A stretch of DNA of 64,000 nucleotides from Hysterangium stoloniferum (Eukaryota > Basidiomycota > Agaricomycetes > Hysterangiales > Hysterangiaceae), in contig WHVD01000104.1 in NCBI GenBank assembly GCA_015178975.1, positions 186,001-250,000 on the forward strand, in the 5' to 3' direction. Under the pieces are notes generated by a model. It worked only from the letters and a program-made list of their open reading frames with translations, was not told where the DNA came from and searched no databases. Shown in pieces: positions 1-11,119 of this stretch (the stretch's first letter is position 1; every line of letters starts with the position of its first letter). A program made the translations under genes and the position numbers.

Positions 1-250
1 CTCCTAGCAAAATCATGTTGGCAGCTCTCACCAACACACTTGTAATTGATCCTTTAACTTATGAAGATGAACCACAGACTTGGCAAGAAGCTCTTCAATC
101 CAGGGATGCGTTACAATGGAAGGCTGGATTTCAGGATGAATTAGACTCCCTTAAAGCCATGGGTGTGTATAAACTTATTCCCTGATCTGATGTTCCAAAC
201 AGTTATAAAGTCAGGAAAGGATACCCTGTTTTTTGGATCAAATGGGATGA
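1..250 (+). pseudogene. Ty1/copia reverse transcriptase, N-terminal fragment
   Basis: The plus-strand reading from the window edge matches the start of a copia reverse transcriptase: a WQEAL..DALQWKAGFQDEL block, then a KLIP.SDVP block, then KVRKGYPVFWIKWDEAGN, the usual order before the KARLVAKG motif. There is an in-frame TGA at 183-185 where the family has arginine (P-R-S-D-V-P), fitting a CGA-to-TGA change. After about 250 the reading is lost and the catalytic core is absent. The fragment leads into the left inverted arm. The right arm (25270-25978, minus) is also bordered by copia reverse transcriptase, so the arm may extend left of the window. It is not functional. Confidence 0.75.
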
Positions 251-999
251 AGCTGGTAATACGTTAAATAATAGCATATAGCTCTGATCATCAACCCGGT
301 GGGAGAAATACCAACCCATAACTATCCATAACTTCACCTTATTTCATCACTGGCATTGACATGGTCCAATTGAATCAGAGTTGGTGGCATATTGCATGGA
401 CTTTCATGGCCTCTAAGGATAATTTGTGGTAAACATTGCGGCAACACAAAGGTTTGGCTAACACAAAGGGAATGCCCCACTTCGGAGTTTGTCTTGACTG
501 CATTTTATCACCTGCCGTCTTTCTCTTCTGCTACCATCATCCTGCATGCCAGCACTGGAGTTCTTCAAAACATTGACTATCAGGGCGACACCAACTTTGA
601 AGCTCAATGTATTACTATCAAGTGGAGTACCCAGGGAGGAATTCATATTAACATTGATTTGGTGGTTTTTTTTTTTTTTTTTTATATCATCTTTCTGATG
701 ATAGGGAGACAGTTTTAGACACAAAATATAATAGTACCCAAAATACCATGACAAGCATATCCCACCCATTGTCCTTCCTCTCTTTGTCAACCCCCAACCC
801 CAACCCGACAACCAGGCCTACATGCAGATCATTCCAGTGCACATCCTCTACAAAAGCACAGAATAAGACACAGACACATTTACAGAGCCGCACAGCCACC
901 CCTCCCACCCACATCCCAACCACAACCCCAGTTCTCCATGAACCAAGAACAGTCTATGACATGCCCCACTCCAACCACTAGCCACATTTCCAACCCCAT

Positions 1000-1788
1000 C
1001 ACTGCTGCGGTGAACCCCTTTTAAAGCACTGCAAAATCCTTTCCAAGGAGATGAACTTTAATAAATGAATTTTATTGTGCACTAAATCTTACTTAAAATA
1101 GATATTTTGGGTCACACAAGAGTGGAACTAAAGGTGACTATTAGGTTGAATTTAGTTTGTAAGTAAATATCACATCTAGTGTTAATATTGAGCATGTCAA
1201 AATATACCCAAAAAATGATCTTTTATCAGCATTTTATGGTGGCATAAATGAGTCATTTGAGACAACATTAAAGAGAAATAATAGTTGAAAATTAGATAGA
1301 CTTTTGCAAGTTAATAAAGATAACATTTTGTACTTGTTTTATGGAGTATTTAAATCCTATTCCTAAATGTGTCCTTTAGTGAAGTGTTAAAAAATAAATT
1401 TAATAATCAGATTTTAGAATACATCAAAATGAGGTATTTAGTACATGGATTTCAAGATGTTTCCCAAATTTAGAATTCTGTGCAATCCAAAATTCATCAC
1501 ACTCTGTGTGTGTCGCTTTGGAGACAATCTTCACATGAACTCACACAATAAAAGTTGCTTGTTACCAATTGGGCGGCAAGATGTGAGTGTGAATATAACA
1601 AAAAAATTAACCAAGTGTGACAAATCGTCATACCACGATATGCAATTAATATTTGTGTGTCACAGGGTGATGAATTGTGTGTCACAGGGTGATGAATCGT
1701 GTGTCACAGGGTGACAAATCTCGTGTCACAGGGTGACGAATTGTGTGTCACAGGGTGATGAATCACGTGTCACAGGGTGACAAATCCT
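1000..1788 (+). repeat. Left subterminal inverted repeat of the CACTG element
   Basis: It pairs with 7258-8162 in inverted orientation, with extended similarity (for example the reverse complement of 7440-8140 matches 1020-1650). It ends inward in the 22-bp array. No coding capacity is convincing in it. Confidence 0.85.
1657..1788 (+). repeat. 22-bp subterminal array, six units
   Basis: Six head-to-tail 22-bp units start at 1657, 1679, 1701, 1723, 1745 and 1767. Each contains GTGTCACAGGGTGA followed by a variable end such as TGAATCGT. Each is centred on the interrupted palindrome TCAC-AGG-GTGA. A truncated seventh unit begins at 1789. Subterminal arrays of this kind are transposase-binding regions in studied CACTA elements; that role here is inference. 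Confidence 0.9.
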
Positions 1789-2095
1789 GTGTCATGAGAG
1801 GGTGGAGTCGATTGGTATGACTCGGTAAGTTGGCTGTCAGATCTGAATGTTCACAGGTAACATGACGACTTAAGAAGACTTACACAACAAAAGTACCCAG
1901 ACACTCTTGCAGGTGGGTCAGTCATAATGCATGCATGCTCTTAGGATTGACTTTAAATCTCCCAATTTTGTTGTTGTGGGTCCTGGTCCACAGATCAAGA
2001 TGTCAGTGTGTTGAACTGTTACTTCTCAGTACTCAATCCTTTGTAAGTGCAGTTCCATACCTTCCACTTGTCTGTCCATAGCATCTAACTTATAA

Positions 2096-2106
2096 TGGTA
2101 TCAGAG
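2096..2106 (+). other. Primer-binding-site-like sequence TGGTATCAGAG
   Basis: The string TGGTATCAGAG preceded by TTATAA has the form of a copia primer-binding site complementary to the 3' end of an initiator-Met tRNA of plant type. No LTR with a clear CA end lies directly upstream. It may be a copia remnant inside the CACTG element or chance similarity. Confidence 0.35.
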
Positions 2107-2440
2107 TTGAAGAGATATGAGAATGGCTGAATATTATGTGCAGCTGCAAAAATGGTGGGTATTGGCTTGCGCACAGGAACACATTGACCAGAACTTGTGC
2201 ATGAATTGACCACACTATTTTCCTTTGATGCGAATGAACTGGCCATCAAGATGGAAGTGCGATTGCTCGTGTTGGTGGTGATAGAGAGGTTATACTGAGG
2301 TGCGACCTTGAGGGAGTTTGTTGGTCAATGTGAAGCTGTTCCGGAGGTAGGAGATAGAGATGATGTCCCAGTATTAAAGCTTGGTACTTTACGAGTGACA
2401 TCTACAGACATGGATGAGGAATCGAATCCCAAGGCCACAC

Positions 2441-4535
2441 CTTGTATCTTTTTTATTCCCCTGGATGTGGGACACCAAACCAAGTCACTCCAATAACATT
2501 CATCTCTTACCATGAAGCCCATTTTGGAATGTGAGTCCCATTTTGTCCATTTTGCCTACAAGTTCCTATGCTAATGATGACTTTAATTCTTTCCGTAGTT
2601 ACTCCCCACCACAACACTAGCAGGCTGTTCTTCCCATTCTTGCTTGACTGCATCCATCTCATTTTCACCCCTGGTGCACAATCATGGTAAGCTCACATTT
2701 GTTTTATTCATTTGTTTTATTAATCTCTATCACAGCTGTTCACTGATGTCATATGGGCCCGGCACTCCCCCGCTTAGCTTACAGGGACCATATGATGTCA
2801 TGTTGAGTGGTACACTTTGTATCTTTTTTATTTCCCTGGATGTGGGACACCAGACCAAGTCGCTCCAATAACATTCATCTCTTTCTGTGAAGGCCAGTTT
2901 GGAGCATGAGTCCCATTTTGGCCATTTTGCCTACGAATTCCTATGCTAACTATGACTTTAATTCTTTCTGTAGTTACTCCCCACCTCAACACTAATGGGC
3001 CTTCCTGTTCATGCATGACTGCATCCACCTCATTTTCATGCCTGATGGAAAATCACGGTAAGCTCGCTTTGACTTTATGCATTCTTTTATTAATCTCTAT
3101 CACAGCTGTTCACCCTGCAGTGATGTCATATGGGCCCGGCGCTCCCCCGCTTAGTTTACAGGGACCATATGACATCATGTTGAGTGGTACACCTCGTATC
3201 CTGTTTATTCCCCTGTGTGATGTATCTAGTATATATTCACGAATTTTCTCTTAATTTTCCCAAATTTATTTCAATTTATTTTATTCTATTTTATTTTATT
3301 TATTAATTCAAGAATTAGGCTATTTCCTTTTAAATTCGAATACTCAAAGCTTCGAATGACATCATATTATGTAATCGAAGCCTAGAGCGGTCGAAATATA
3401 AATATAATAAAGCCGGGTTATCTAATTTCGAGAGACCGGGTTTTTATTATATTATATTAGTACATATATGCGCATTATTATCGTGCGATCACGTAACATC
3501 ACGTGACGACGACGTCACGACGTGTTTACAAATCGTCGCGAGTAGTTTTCGCAGCCGCCCGGCCGCATTTATTTCCGTTTCGGCGCCACAGCTTATTTTG
3601 CTTCCACCCTCGGCCATCTCGGGTTTATTCTCTGACTCGACCGGTTCGGATCTTCGTTTCGGATCTTCGAGTCGGGTGATAGCTATGACATCATAGCGGA
3701 ATTATAGAAACTTTTAGAAGCTTCTAATAATTTCCTAATTAGTTATTTAGCTATTATTAAGCAAAAATCTCTACATGTATAAAAGGAGGCCTAAATCACT
3801 GAATAAATCACTACTACTTTACTACTATCAACAGCACCAGCTCAAAGCTTATCTATTCATCCTAAAGACAAAAATAGCCTTAGTCTGATATCTAACTGCA
3901 AGCACCTACACTTGCAGCATCTTGAACTCTTTCTCTTGAACTTAGCTAATTCATCTAAGTTCCCTCAGCTTCCCGGAAAACCTTTAGGCTTACTAATCAC
4001 TTAAGTAAATCTAAATTCTCATTACTGAAATCCCTGCCCATTTAGGTTATTCAAGAACCCATTTTAACAGCACAGTTAATCGATCTTTAAACAAACGCTT
4101 GGATATTCGACTCTCGGACAATCTCTCTATTTATAAATTATTTAACAGCTTGTTAAATCTTTATAAATAGTAAACTAAAAGGCTACAAGAAATCGAAGGC
4201 TTACGACAAGTTTCTGCCAACTTATTGCGCATACATTCAGCTCCCGAACCTTTATTCTCAAAGAGAACTTAACTTTCGTAGAGCACGTCACTACAAGTTC
4301 ATCTGAATTTGTCAAGAAACCAAACAAATATTGACTTTAGTTGTTTAAGCTTAATAGCACAGCTAATTAATTTATCAGTATTTAAATTACTGGACCTTTA
4401 TTTGTTTATTTCTTGAATCCCTTGCCATGTCAACATTTGTTAATTATTTGAGAGAGTAAATATCCGGATACCTTACACCCTGGATGTGGGACACCAAACC
4501 AAGTCACTCCAATAACATTCATCTCTTACCGTGAT
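2441..4535 (+). repeat. ~375-bp tandem repeat, two full units plus a split third
   Basis: Units start at 2441, 2816 and 3195 (spacing 375 and 379) with TTGTATC..TTTATTCCCCTGGATGTGGGAC. They share blocks such as ATTTTGCCTAC, TTACTCCCCACC and a CATATGGGCCCGGC stretch. The third unit is split by a solo LTR at 3216 and resumes at 4478. Some segments contain GTAAGC..CAG pairs that look like introns, but no continuous frame was found. Confidence 0.85.
3216..4477 (+). mobile_element. Solo LTR, family A (1262 bp)
   Basis: It begins TGTGATGTATC and ends CCTTACA with a 5-bp duplication CCCTG (3211-3215 and 4478-4482). The neighbouring tandem units at ~2457 and ~2832 show the uninterrupted site. A TATAAAAGG box lies at ~3778, giving sense as plus. 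The 5' part holds a CpG-rich block (3478-3540) with CACGTG and ACGTCA motifs. No internal retroelement region remains, so it arose by LTR-LTR recombination. Other family copies: 8737, 47591 and 38037 (minus). Confidence 0.92.
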
Positions 4536-4919
4536 TTGTAGAGAAAAAGTTTGGAATCTAATCAGGAGTAGATTGAAGACATACAATGCTTTGGGAGAGA
4601 TATCAGCACCTAGAGTATTCCCAAATAATGGCAGTGGCAAACCCAGAATACTTTAAGAATGGTTTATTAGCCAGTAACATGGAAACAAGGAAGAGATTAT
4701 TATACCAGAAGAAATATGCTGTCCGTCTCTGGCTAAATTCAGGTCAACTGAATGGGTGATAATTAAAGTACTAGAGGAGCAAACCTGAAGAATACTTTGA
4801 GCATCAGCGTGTTAGAAAGGTTGAGTGATTGCTTGCATCGTAATACAGCATATAAAGCCAATCCTAGATATGTTGCTAAAGATAGCATTTGTATGAAGTA
4901 GCTGAAATGCTATGAGGGA

Positions 4920-7090
4920 CATTTACCTTGGATGGCACCCAATCAAAACACACCAGTTATCAGGAGGTGCACTCCCAATGATAGTGAGCCTGTTATTCAG
5001 ACCATGGTACGTCATAGAAAATACCTTGGTATGTTGTAGTGAATTGTCATGCTGCATATTCAATCCATCGGTACAATCAATGTAGCACAACAGACAGTAA
5101 TTGCAATTCCATGTAAGTCCATACAACTACTAGGCTACAGAGGGTATCTTGATTACTAACATCTAGTTGGTATCTTAGCATGTCTCCATTAATAATCATC
5201 ATCTACCTCCACACTAATATCACCAAATACACAAGGGCGAGTCAGATGTGTTCCGCACTCAGGACCTCCTGAAAACTCTGTGTAGAGACAGTATTTGGGG
5301 TAAACTGGGATGGAAGAGTCCTTGTAGAAAATTGGTGGATAAGTTTTGTGACATTGGGCCTGTGGGCAGATGGCATATATTGTTTCCTTTCCATCTAGAG
5401 CAAACTTCTTTGAGGCTGAGTCTGGATCAGCAGGGAAGTGGGCAACAAACTCTTTGTTGTGTGGGGAAATGTTACATTTGTTATGAGTCATGGAGAGTTG
5501 AATGATGTACCGAATCACCGAGAGAAGGAAATGGCAACCACGACGACTGACATGGAGGACTACTTGGAGGGCAACCATAGTAAACAAGGAGACTTGAATG
5601 ATCAGGTCGACATTGGGTAAGGTATCCTCAAAATGGTGAGCTAGAGGACTGGATTAGCATGTTTGAATAGCATGCTGGTGGAAGAAGCTCACTTGTGTCA
5701 TAAGTAGAGATGGTTTCCTTGACCTCAGGTAACAGGTTCATTTTCTTGTTCCATGATGTGTTGCCATCCATGAGCTCTTGAAGGAAGGGGGTTAGACGGT
5801 CATTGATAGTGGCCTTGGTGTCACAAACAGAAGTCACTTAATTGGTGACGAAGGAGAGGCGAGTGTGGAGTAAGTGAGCAGCCAATATTGTGGACTTCAA
5901 CGGGAATATATCATCCCACGATGAGGGGAAAAAATGATTCATTAGTTGAGGCCTGACAACTGAAGTCAAGGATTTGAGGTCCTTCTCAATACTGCAAAGT
6001 TTGGAGAGTGTGTCACTGAGTGGTGAATGGTGGGACGATGTTTGAACAGGATCAGACCTGCAAGTTGAGTCCATTGAATGGGAACAGAGATGACCACCTG
6101 GGGCAGTGTTGTTTCCCATCCCATTTTCCGATAGTGGGTCATCTTGATCTGAAAGGGACCAGAGGTGACCCCCTGGAGCGGCGTTGCTTCCAGTCACATT
6201 ATCAGATAGTGTCAGGGAGGAGATATAGGCTGAAATGTCGTCATTGTGCTTGTCACAAACTTGGGTGGCCTTAGTAAAGGCCTGCTGGAAATTTCACCTC
6301 TTATCTTCATGCTCATGGTTGTTGAAGGTGCGAAGAGTGATATTTTTTCCCTTACAGCCATGTGATTCACAATTACAGGCAGGCATGAAAAGGTAATTGT
6401 TTCTGGAGAGCTACAAGCTTGCTGCATAGTATTTATCTGTAAAGGACTAATAGCAGTAGACAATAGATCCTAATGTAGGCCAAAAAAAAAGATAGCACAA
6501 TAGGTCATACATCCCGAAACATCATACAAAAAATAGATCACATGCAGCTACTTTTTTTATTTATTTTTAATACATTTATATACCACATCGCATAACTAAG
6601 ATACATAGTGGTTCCATAGCGTCATATAGACCATAGCTGCTATAGTATCTACGAGAGAATCGAGAGGGAGCAGGCCAGATGTGTCACAGTGAGTGGTGGT
6701 TGGTACAATGGTCGAATGAAGAGTGGAAATTTGGGCCGAAGCCTGAGGAAGAGCCCAAGATCCTGCTAGCAGTCAACGACGGCTGCAGGCACACCGAAGC
6801 CTTACATTGCCAGTGCATAAGTGCCACAGTTCATTAGTAGTGCCTAGAGAATAATTTAAAAGGTGAACACCGGCCTGACAATAAGATCATACAGAGTTGA
6901 ATCATATAGACCAGCCATAATCATAAGTCTGTTGTCCTTGCAGTGAATGCAATGTGGTAAATACCCCTTGCCCTTCTTCAACTGCTCAAAATAGCTAATG
7001 ATGTAAGCTTGGATCAGTCTCTGGGAGGATGGGTATGGATGAACTGACCAATCGCAAACGACGACACATTGTTTTTTTGCCTTCATATTG
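4920..7090 (-). pseudogene. Unrecognised decayed coding remnants inside the CACTG element
   Basis: The longest coherent stretch is 5628-6197 on the minus strand: two open segments in the same frame (119 and 69 codons) separated by one stop, with a GNNTAPGGH-type repeat of the phrase APGGHLxS. Further minus-strand open pieces lie at 6212-6463 and 6856-7086 in other frames, and at 5189-5587. None shows a DDE, zinc-finger or other motif I recognise. They could be exons of a decayed element-encoded protein. A ~50 bp stretch at 5025-5075 repeats 7478-7530, so internal rearrangement is likely. Confidence 0.3.
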
Positions 7091-7257
7091 CTCCATATGC
7101 CAGCCGATTTGATGAAATTCTCAGCTCACATGTTTATGGTGTTGAGCCTCACGTCCTTGTGTTTCAACCAGTGAGGTACTAAACCCCATTGGGAGCGTGT
7201 CTCCTGATAACTGGTGCATTTGAGCAAGGGTCGTGACAATGATATGTTGCTTGTGAT

Positions 7258-8162
7258 GAAGTGTCACCCCATGACACACAATTCATCACCTGTGACATGC
7301 AATTCATCACCCCATGACATGCGATGTGTCACCCTGTGACACACAATTCATCTCTGTGACACACAATTCATCCCTGTGACATGTGATTTGTCACCTGTGA
7401 CACGTGATTCATCACCCCGTGACACACGAATATTAATTGCATATCGTGGTAAGTATGACGATTTATCATGTACAATTGGTATGTTGCGGTGAATCGTCAC
7501 GCTGCATATTTGATACATTGGTACAATCAACAAACAGTGTCACCTGCCAGTAATTTTTTTGTTATATTCACGCTCACATCTTGCCACCCAATTGGTAACA
7601 AGCAACTTTTATTGTGTGAGTTCGTGCAAAGATCGTCTCCAAAGTGACACGCACAGAGCGCAATGAATTTTGGATTGCACAAAATTCTAAATTTGGGAAA
7701 CATCTTGTACTGTTTTAAATCCATGTACTAAATAGCTCATTTTGATGTATTCTAAAATCTGATTACTAAATTTATTTTTTTAACACTTCACTAAAGGACA
7801 CATTTAGGAATAGGATTTAAATACTCCATAAAAGAAGTACAAAATGTTATCTTTATTAACTTGCAAAAGTCTATCTAATTTTCAACTATTATTTCTCTTT
7901 AATGTTGTCTCAAAATGACTCATTTATGCCACCATAAAATGCTCATAAAAAGTCATTTTTTGGGTATATTTTGACATGCTCAATATTAATACTAGATGTG
8001 ATATTTACTTACACACTAAATTCAACCTAATAGTCACCTTTAGTTCCACTCTTGTGTGACCCAAAATGTCTATTTTAAGTAATATTTAGTGCACAATAAA
8101 ATTCATTTATTAAAGTTCATCTCCTTGGGAAGGATTTCCAAAAGGGGTTCACCACAGCAGTG
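7258..8162 (-). repeat. Right subterminal inverted repeat with array
   Basis: This is the inverted counterpart of 1000-1788. The array part (about 7258-7430) has about eight more irregular 18-22 bp units carrying TCACC(C)TGTGA-type palindromes. Spacing is less regular than on the left. Confidence 0.85.
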
Positions 8163-8539
8163 CATCAAACAGTGGCACTCCAGCTCATTTAGATGGACCC
8201 ACAGATGCAGACCAATTTATGCTCCTTCTGAAGCCTCCATGTCCAGTGCTGGCTTGGGGGTCAGATCTGCTTCTGGATCTGTTGCAGGATGGAGTGAAGG
8301 CTTGGGCCTAAGTGTTCACGCCAATCTCTATTCCAGCAATCACTGACTGCTCAAGCCCCACAACCACCCGAGGACAGGACTGTCTCAACTCGACAGTGCT
8401 AGCCTTGTCGCTATTTGGATGCGGGTGAAGAGTCCACAGGTGCATACTCAAGGGCTGGGGCAGCAGCAGATATATCCAAGGAGCAGTAGTGCGGGAGCTT
8501 GTTAAGAGTGTGCCGTTGGATGGTAATTTGTATGGGCAA

Positions 8540-9851
8540 GGAAAGGCATGGGGGCAGGGGCAGGGACACAAGGGGAAGAAGAACCAGTTTGACTTCCAAG
8601 TGGGAGAGCTGTGCCAAGGTGTGTATTTTTTCATTGTTGAGGTTTTCTGTTGTTTATTTAAATACTGAAATTAAAACTAGGTCGACCGCCACCTGAGCTG
8701 TCTTCCCAAATAACACTGGGAACACCCCACACTTGCTGTGAGGTATCAGCTTTATCTCATAATTTTCTCTTAATTTTCTTTGAATTTATTAATATTTTCT
8801 TGAATTTATTGTATTTTTATTATATTTTTCTTGTGAAATATAGGCTCTATTCCTTTTAACTTCGCATAATAATAGCATATATGAACTCATATTATGCTAT
8901 TATATCTTAGTTAATTTATTATAATTTTTAACTAATTATTTATATTTTATTACTTAGTTATTACCTTTCGGCACCTTGCTGCAGCCTAGTTTGCGCATTT
9001 TTGGGGTCATGTGACCTATTACATAAGCCTCCGGTGTCGGGATGTCACAAAAGTCACGAATGTGACTACCCGAGTCATTATTAGATTCCACCGACTCATC
9101 GTTTGCTTCTGTCCCGGGACCGCGGCCTTGAACCTTCATGTTCAAGCAAGAGGTTAGAACCCTTGTCTCAGAGAAGGGAATCACATGATAAACAAAGGGT
9201 AAATAATGAGTAGAATATGAGGTCATTATGATCTCACTAATGACCTCATAAACTAAATAGTTAGCTAATCATTGAGTTATCAAAATGTATATAAGGAGGG
9301 CCAAGTTTCCAATAAACCCAATCTATCTCTCTCATATTTTACAGTACAGCACAGAAGCTTACCTCATCATCCTAAGGACAAACATTAGTCTGATACACTC
9401 ACTGCAAGCACCTACGCTTGCAGCATCTTGAATCTTTGTCAGCAACTCTTGAACTTAGCTAATCATCTAAGTTCCCCAGCCTCACAGCTACCCTTTAGGC
9501 TTATTAATTAGATAATAAACCTAATAAGTATCTAAGTATCCTTACTGAAATCCCTGCCAATACTAGATTACTCAAGGCCCAGCCCTAAGTTTATTGAATT
9601 AATCAAGTACAAGCACTCAGATAATCAACCTTTCAATAATCAAAATAAGCATTGATTTGAGTTGTTTAAGCTTCATAGTGCAGCTCATTAATCTATCAGT
9701 ATTTAAACTACTGGACCTTTGCTTGTTTTATTGTTGAAGCTCTGTGACACTATAGCATATATTGAGCTATCTAGAGAATCCCCTGAATACATTACACTTG
9801 CCAAAGCAAGCAAGGTTCTCCTGTTGAAGCATCAGGAAAGAGTCAAGTAAT
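8540..9851 (+). pseudogene. C2H2 zinc-finger gene fragment, left-arm copy, split by an LTR
   Basis: Exon 1 ends at 8618 (..KWESCAK). A 62-bp GT..AG intron spans 8619-8680. Exon 2 begins V-D-R-H-L-S-C-L-P-K and, after skipping the solo LTR at 8737-9796, continues WEHPTLAKASKVLLLKHQE before a stop at ~9851. This follows the order of a fungal C2H2 protein I recall (C-x2-C, KVYRHPSCL, RWEHTP, then a SKHQQ helix). One finger cysteine is W here, and an in-frame TAA replaces a histidine codon. The intron is retained, so this is duplicated genomic DNA and not a retrocopy. Related copies: 24055-24310 and 14880-15300. Confidence 0.65.
8737..9796 (+). mobile_element. Solo LTR, family A (1060 bp)
   Basis: TGTGAGGTATC..ACATTACA is flanked by CTTGC duplications (8732-8736 and 9797-9801). 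The right arm has the empty site, ACACTTGCCAAAGC, in inverted form near 24140. A TATATAAGG box lies at ~9287 on the plus strand. The insertion splits the zinc-finger exon. It shares the ..CTGCAAGCACCTACRCTTGCAGCATCTTG.. region with the LTRs at 3216 and 47591. Confidence 0.95.
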
Positions 9852-10413
9852 TTACCACTCAATATGCAAGCAATATCAACTTGTAATAGTGCAATAGTGA
9901 GATTGACTTATTAGGATAGTAGTAATTAAATGATATAATAGTCTACTGCTTTAATGATAGAAGTAAGATTGACCTTCAAGGTGCAATCAATGAGATGAAA
10001 TACTTAAGAATGGAGATCAACCTTGAGGTGTGATCAGACTGATGGTAGTTGGGATGCAGATCCATTTAAAGATATGATTAGGGATTCCTTATAGAATGAG
10101 AGAGTGTGTAGGAATAGTGTTGTTACTATGAGAAAGGAGTGGAATAGTGTCAAGAGATGTGTTCTATTGTGCTAGGTTTATCCATAAAGTCAAGTTGAAT
10201 AGTAGTGAGCAAGCTTCAACTGTTTCAGTGCAAAGTTTTGCTCACAGTTGAAATATACATAAGTGTGGTAGTGCAGATATTATCAAGACAGAACCCCAAA
10301 TCAATACTTGTGTTGTGCAGGTGGTGGTTGTTGGGGTTAAAAGTGTCTTGTCTATTGTGACTATTACAGTTACAAGTGTCACTGTTGTGGGTTGTGGGCA
10401 CTCATGCACCCAC

Positions 10414-10643
10414 TGTTAAAAAGCAAGACCTAATAGTAATATAGCTCAGTCATGTATATGTATAACAGACTGCTTGTAACTATACAGTAGTTGCCTCATT
10501 TATATACATTTTCTCGATTATGTAGGTGCTGGGGGAGTCGGGGTGAAATGCCCGAGAACAAAGGGTGGAAGAACCTTTGTGTCTCAGCTCATATTGCCCC
10601 CTGATCGGGAAAAGCAGAACGGTGTTTTCTTCACCTTCCAACA
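10414..10643 (-). repeat. 3' LTR of the 3.1 kb element
   Basis: 230 bp, TGTTAAAAAGC..CTTCCAACA on the plus strand. It is clearly homologous to 13314-13539 from the CTTGTAACTATACAG block onward; its outer ~60 bp has diverged more. Confidence 0.9.
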
Positions 10644-10660
10644 CTCCTCCTCACTGATGC
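10644..10660 (-). other. Polypurine tract
   Basis: Read on the minus strand this is CAGTGAGGAGGAG immediately before the 3' LTR, the expected position and composition for plus-strand DNA priming. Confidence 0.65.
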
Positions 10661-11119
10661 TTTTCTACCGCTGTCTTATTGTAGACCAAGTAGTCTTCGT
10701 AGTCCCATGGATTGTGGACCTTCCAGGGCCTTCATGAATATGTTGGTCATGGATGGTTTGCTGCAGTATATTGAGTGAGATGTGAATGTCGAAGGAAGTC
10801 GAGATAATGGAATGGATGATAATAAATTTGGGAAAATTGCCACCACACTTCGGAAAGTGAGATTGTGATACATAGGATCCAATGTGCTGCGGGGGTGGTT
10901 GTGATCGGAATTGAAAGTGAATTCGAATCGTGAATGGTAGCTGGCCATGATCCACTTCAAACTCTCCAGTCCATTCTTTTTCGAAACTAGTAAGCCTGAA
11001 TGCTGCCCCCCCCAAAAAAAAAATGATAACTTTAGTTGTAGGACTTGATACGCCACAAAATAGTTGTGATAATAAAAGTTGAGTTTTCCCTTTTTTATCT
11101 GCTTTGTTGGGTCACGAAA

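Larger units (their letters stand above)
1000..8162. mobile_element. CACTG-ended (CACTA/EnSpm-like) DNA transposon, 7.2 kb
   Basis: The ends are CACTGCTGCGGTGAACCCC and, reading in from the right, CACTGCTGTGGTGAACCCC: an imperfect terminal inverted repeat differing by one CpG C/T. It is flanked by a 3-bp duplication CAT (997-999 and 8163-8165). The other arm preserves the unoccupied site with a single CAT near 24705. CACTR termini plus a 3-bp duplication are hallmarks of the CACTA/EnSpm superfamily. Long subterminal inverted repeats with 22-bp arrays flank the interior. No transposase is recognisable, only decayed frames at 4920-7090, so this is probably a non-autonomous or dead copy. It hosts a solo LTR (3216-4477) and a tandem repeat. 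Confidence 0.8.

Noticed and set aside
1657-1788. CRISPR-like regular repeats
   Set aside because: Units are directly adjacent 22-mers without unique spacers, lie inside a eukaryotic transposon and have no cas genes.
8308-8634. 108-codon minus-strand frame conserved in both arms
   Set aside because: It is antisense to the zinc-finger pseudogene and conserved only because the arms are duplicated.
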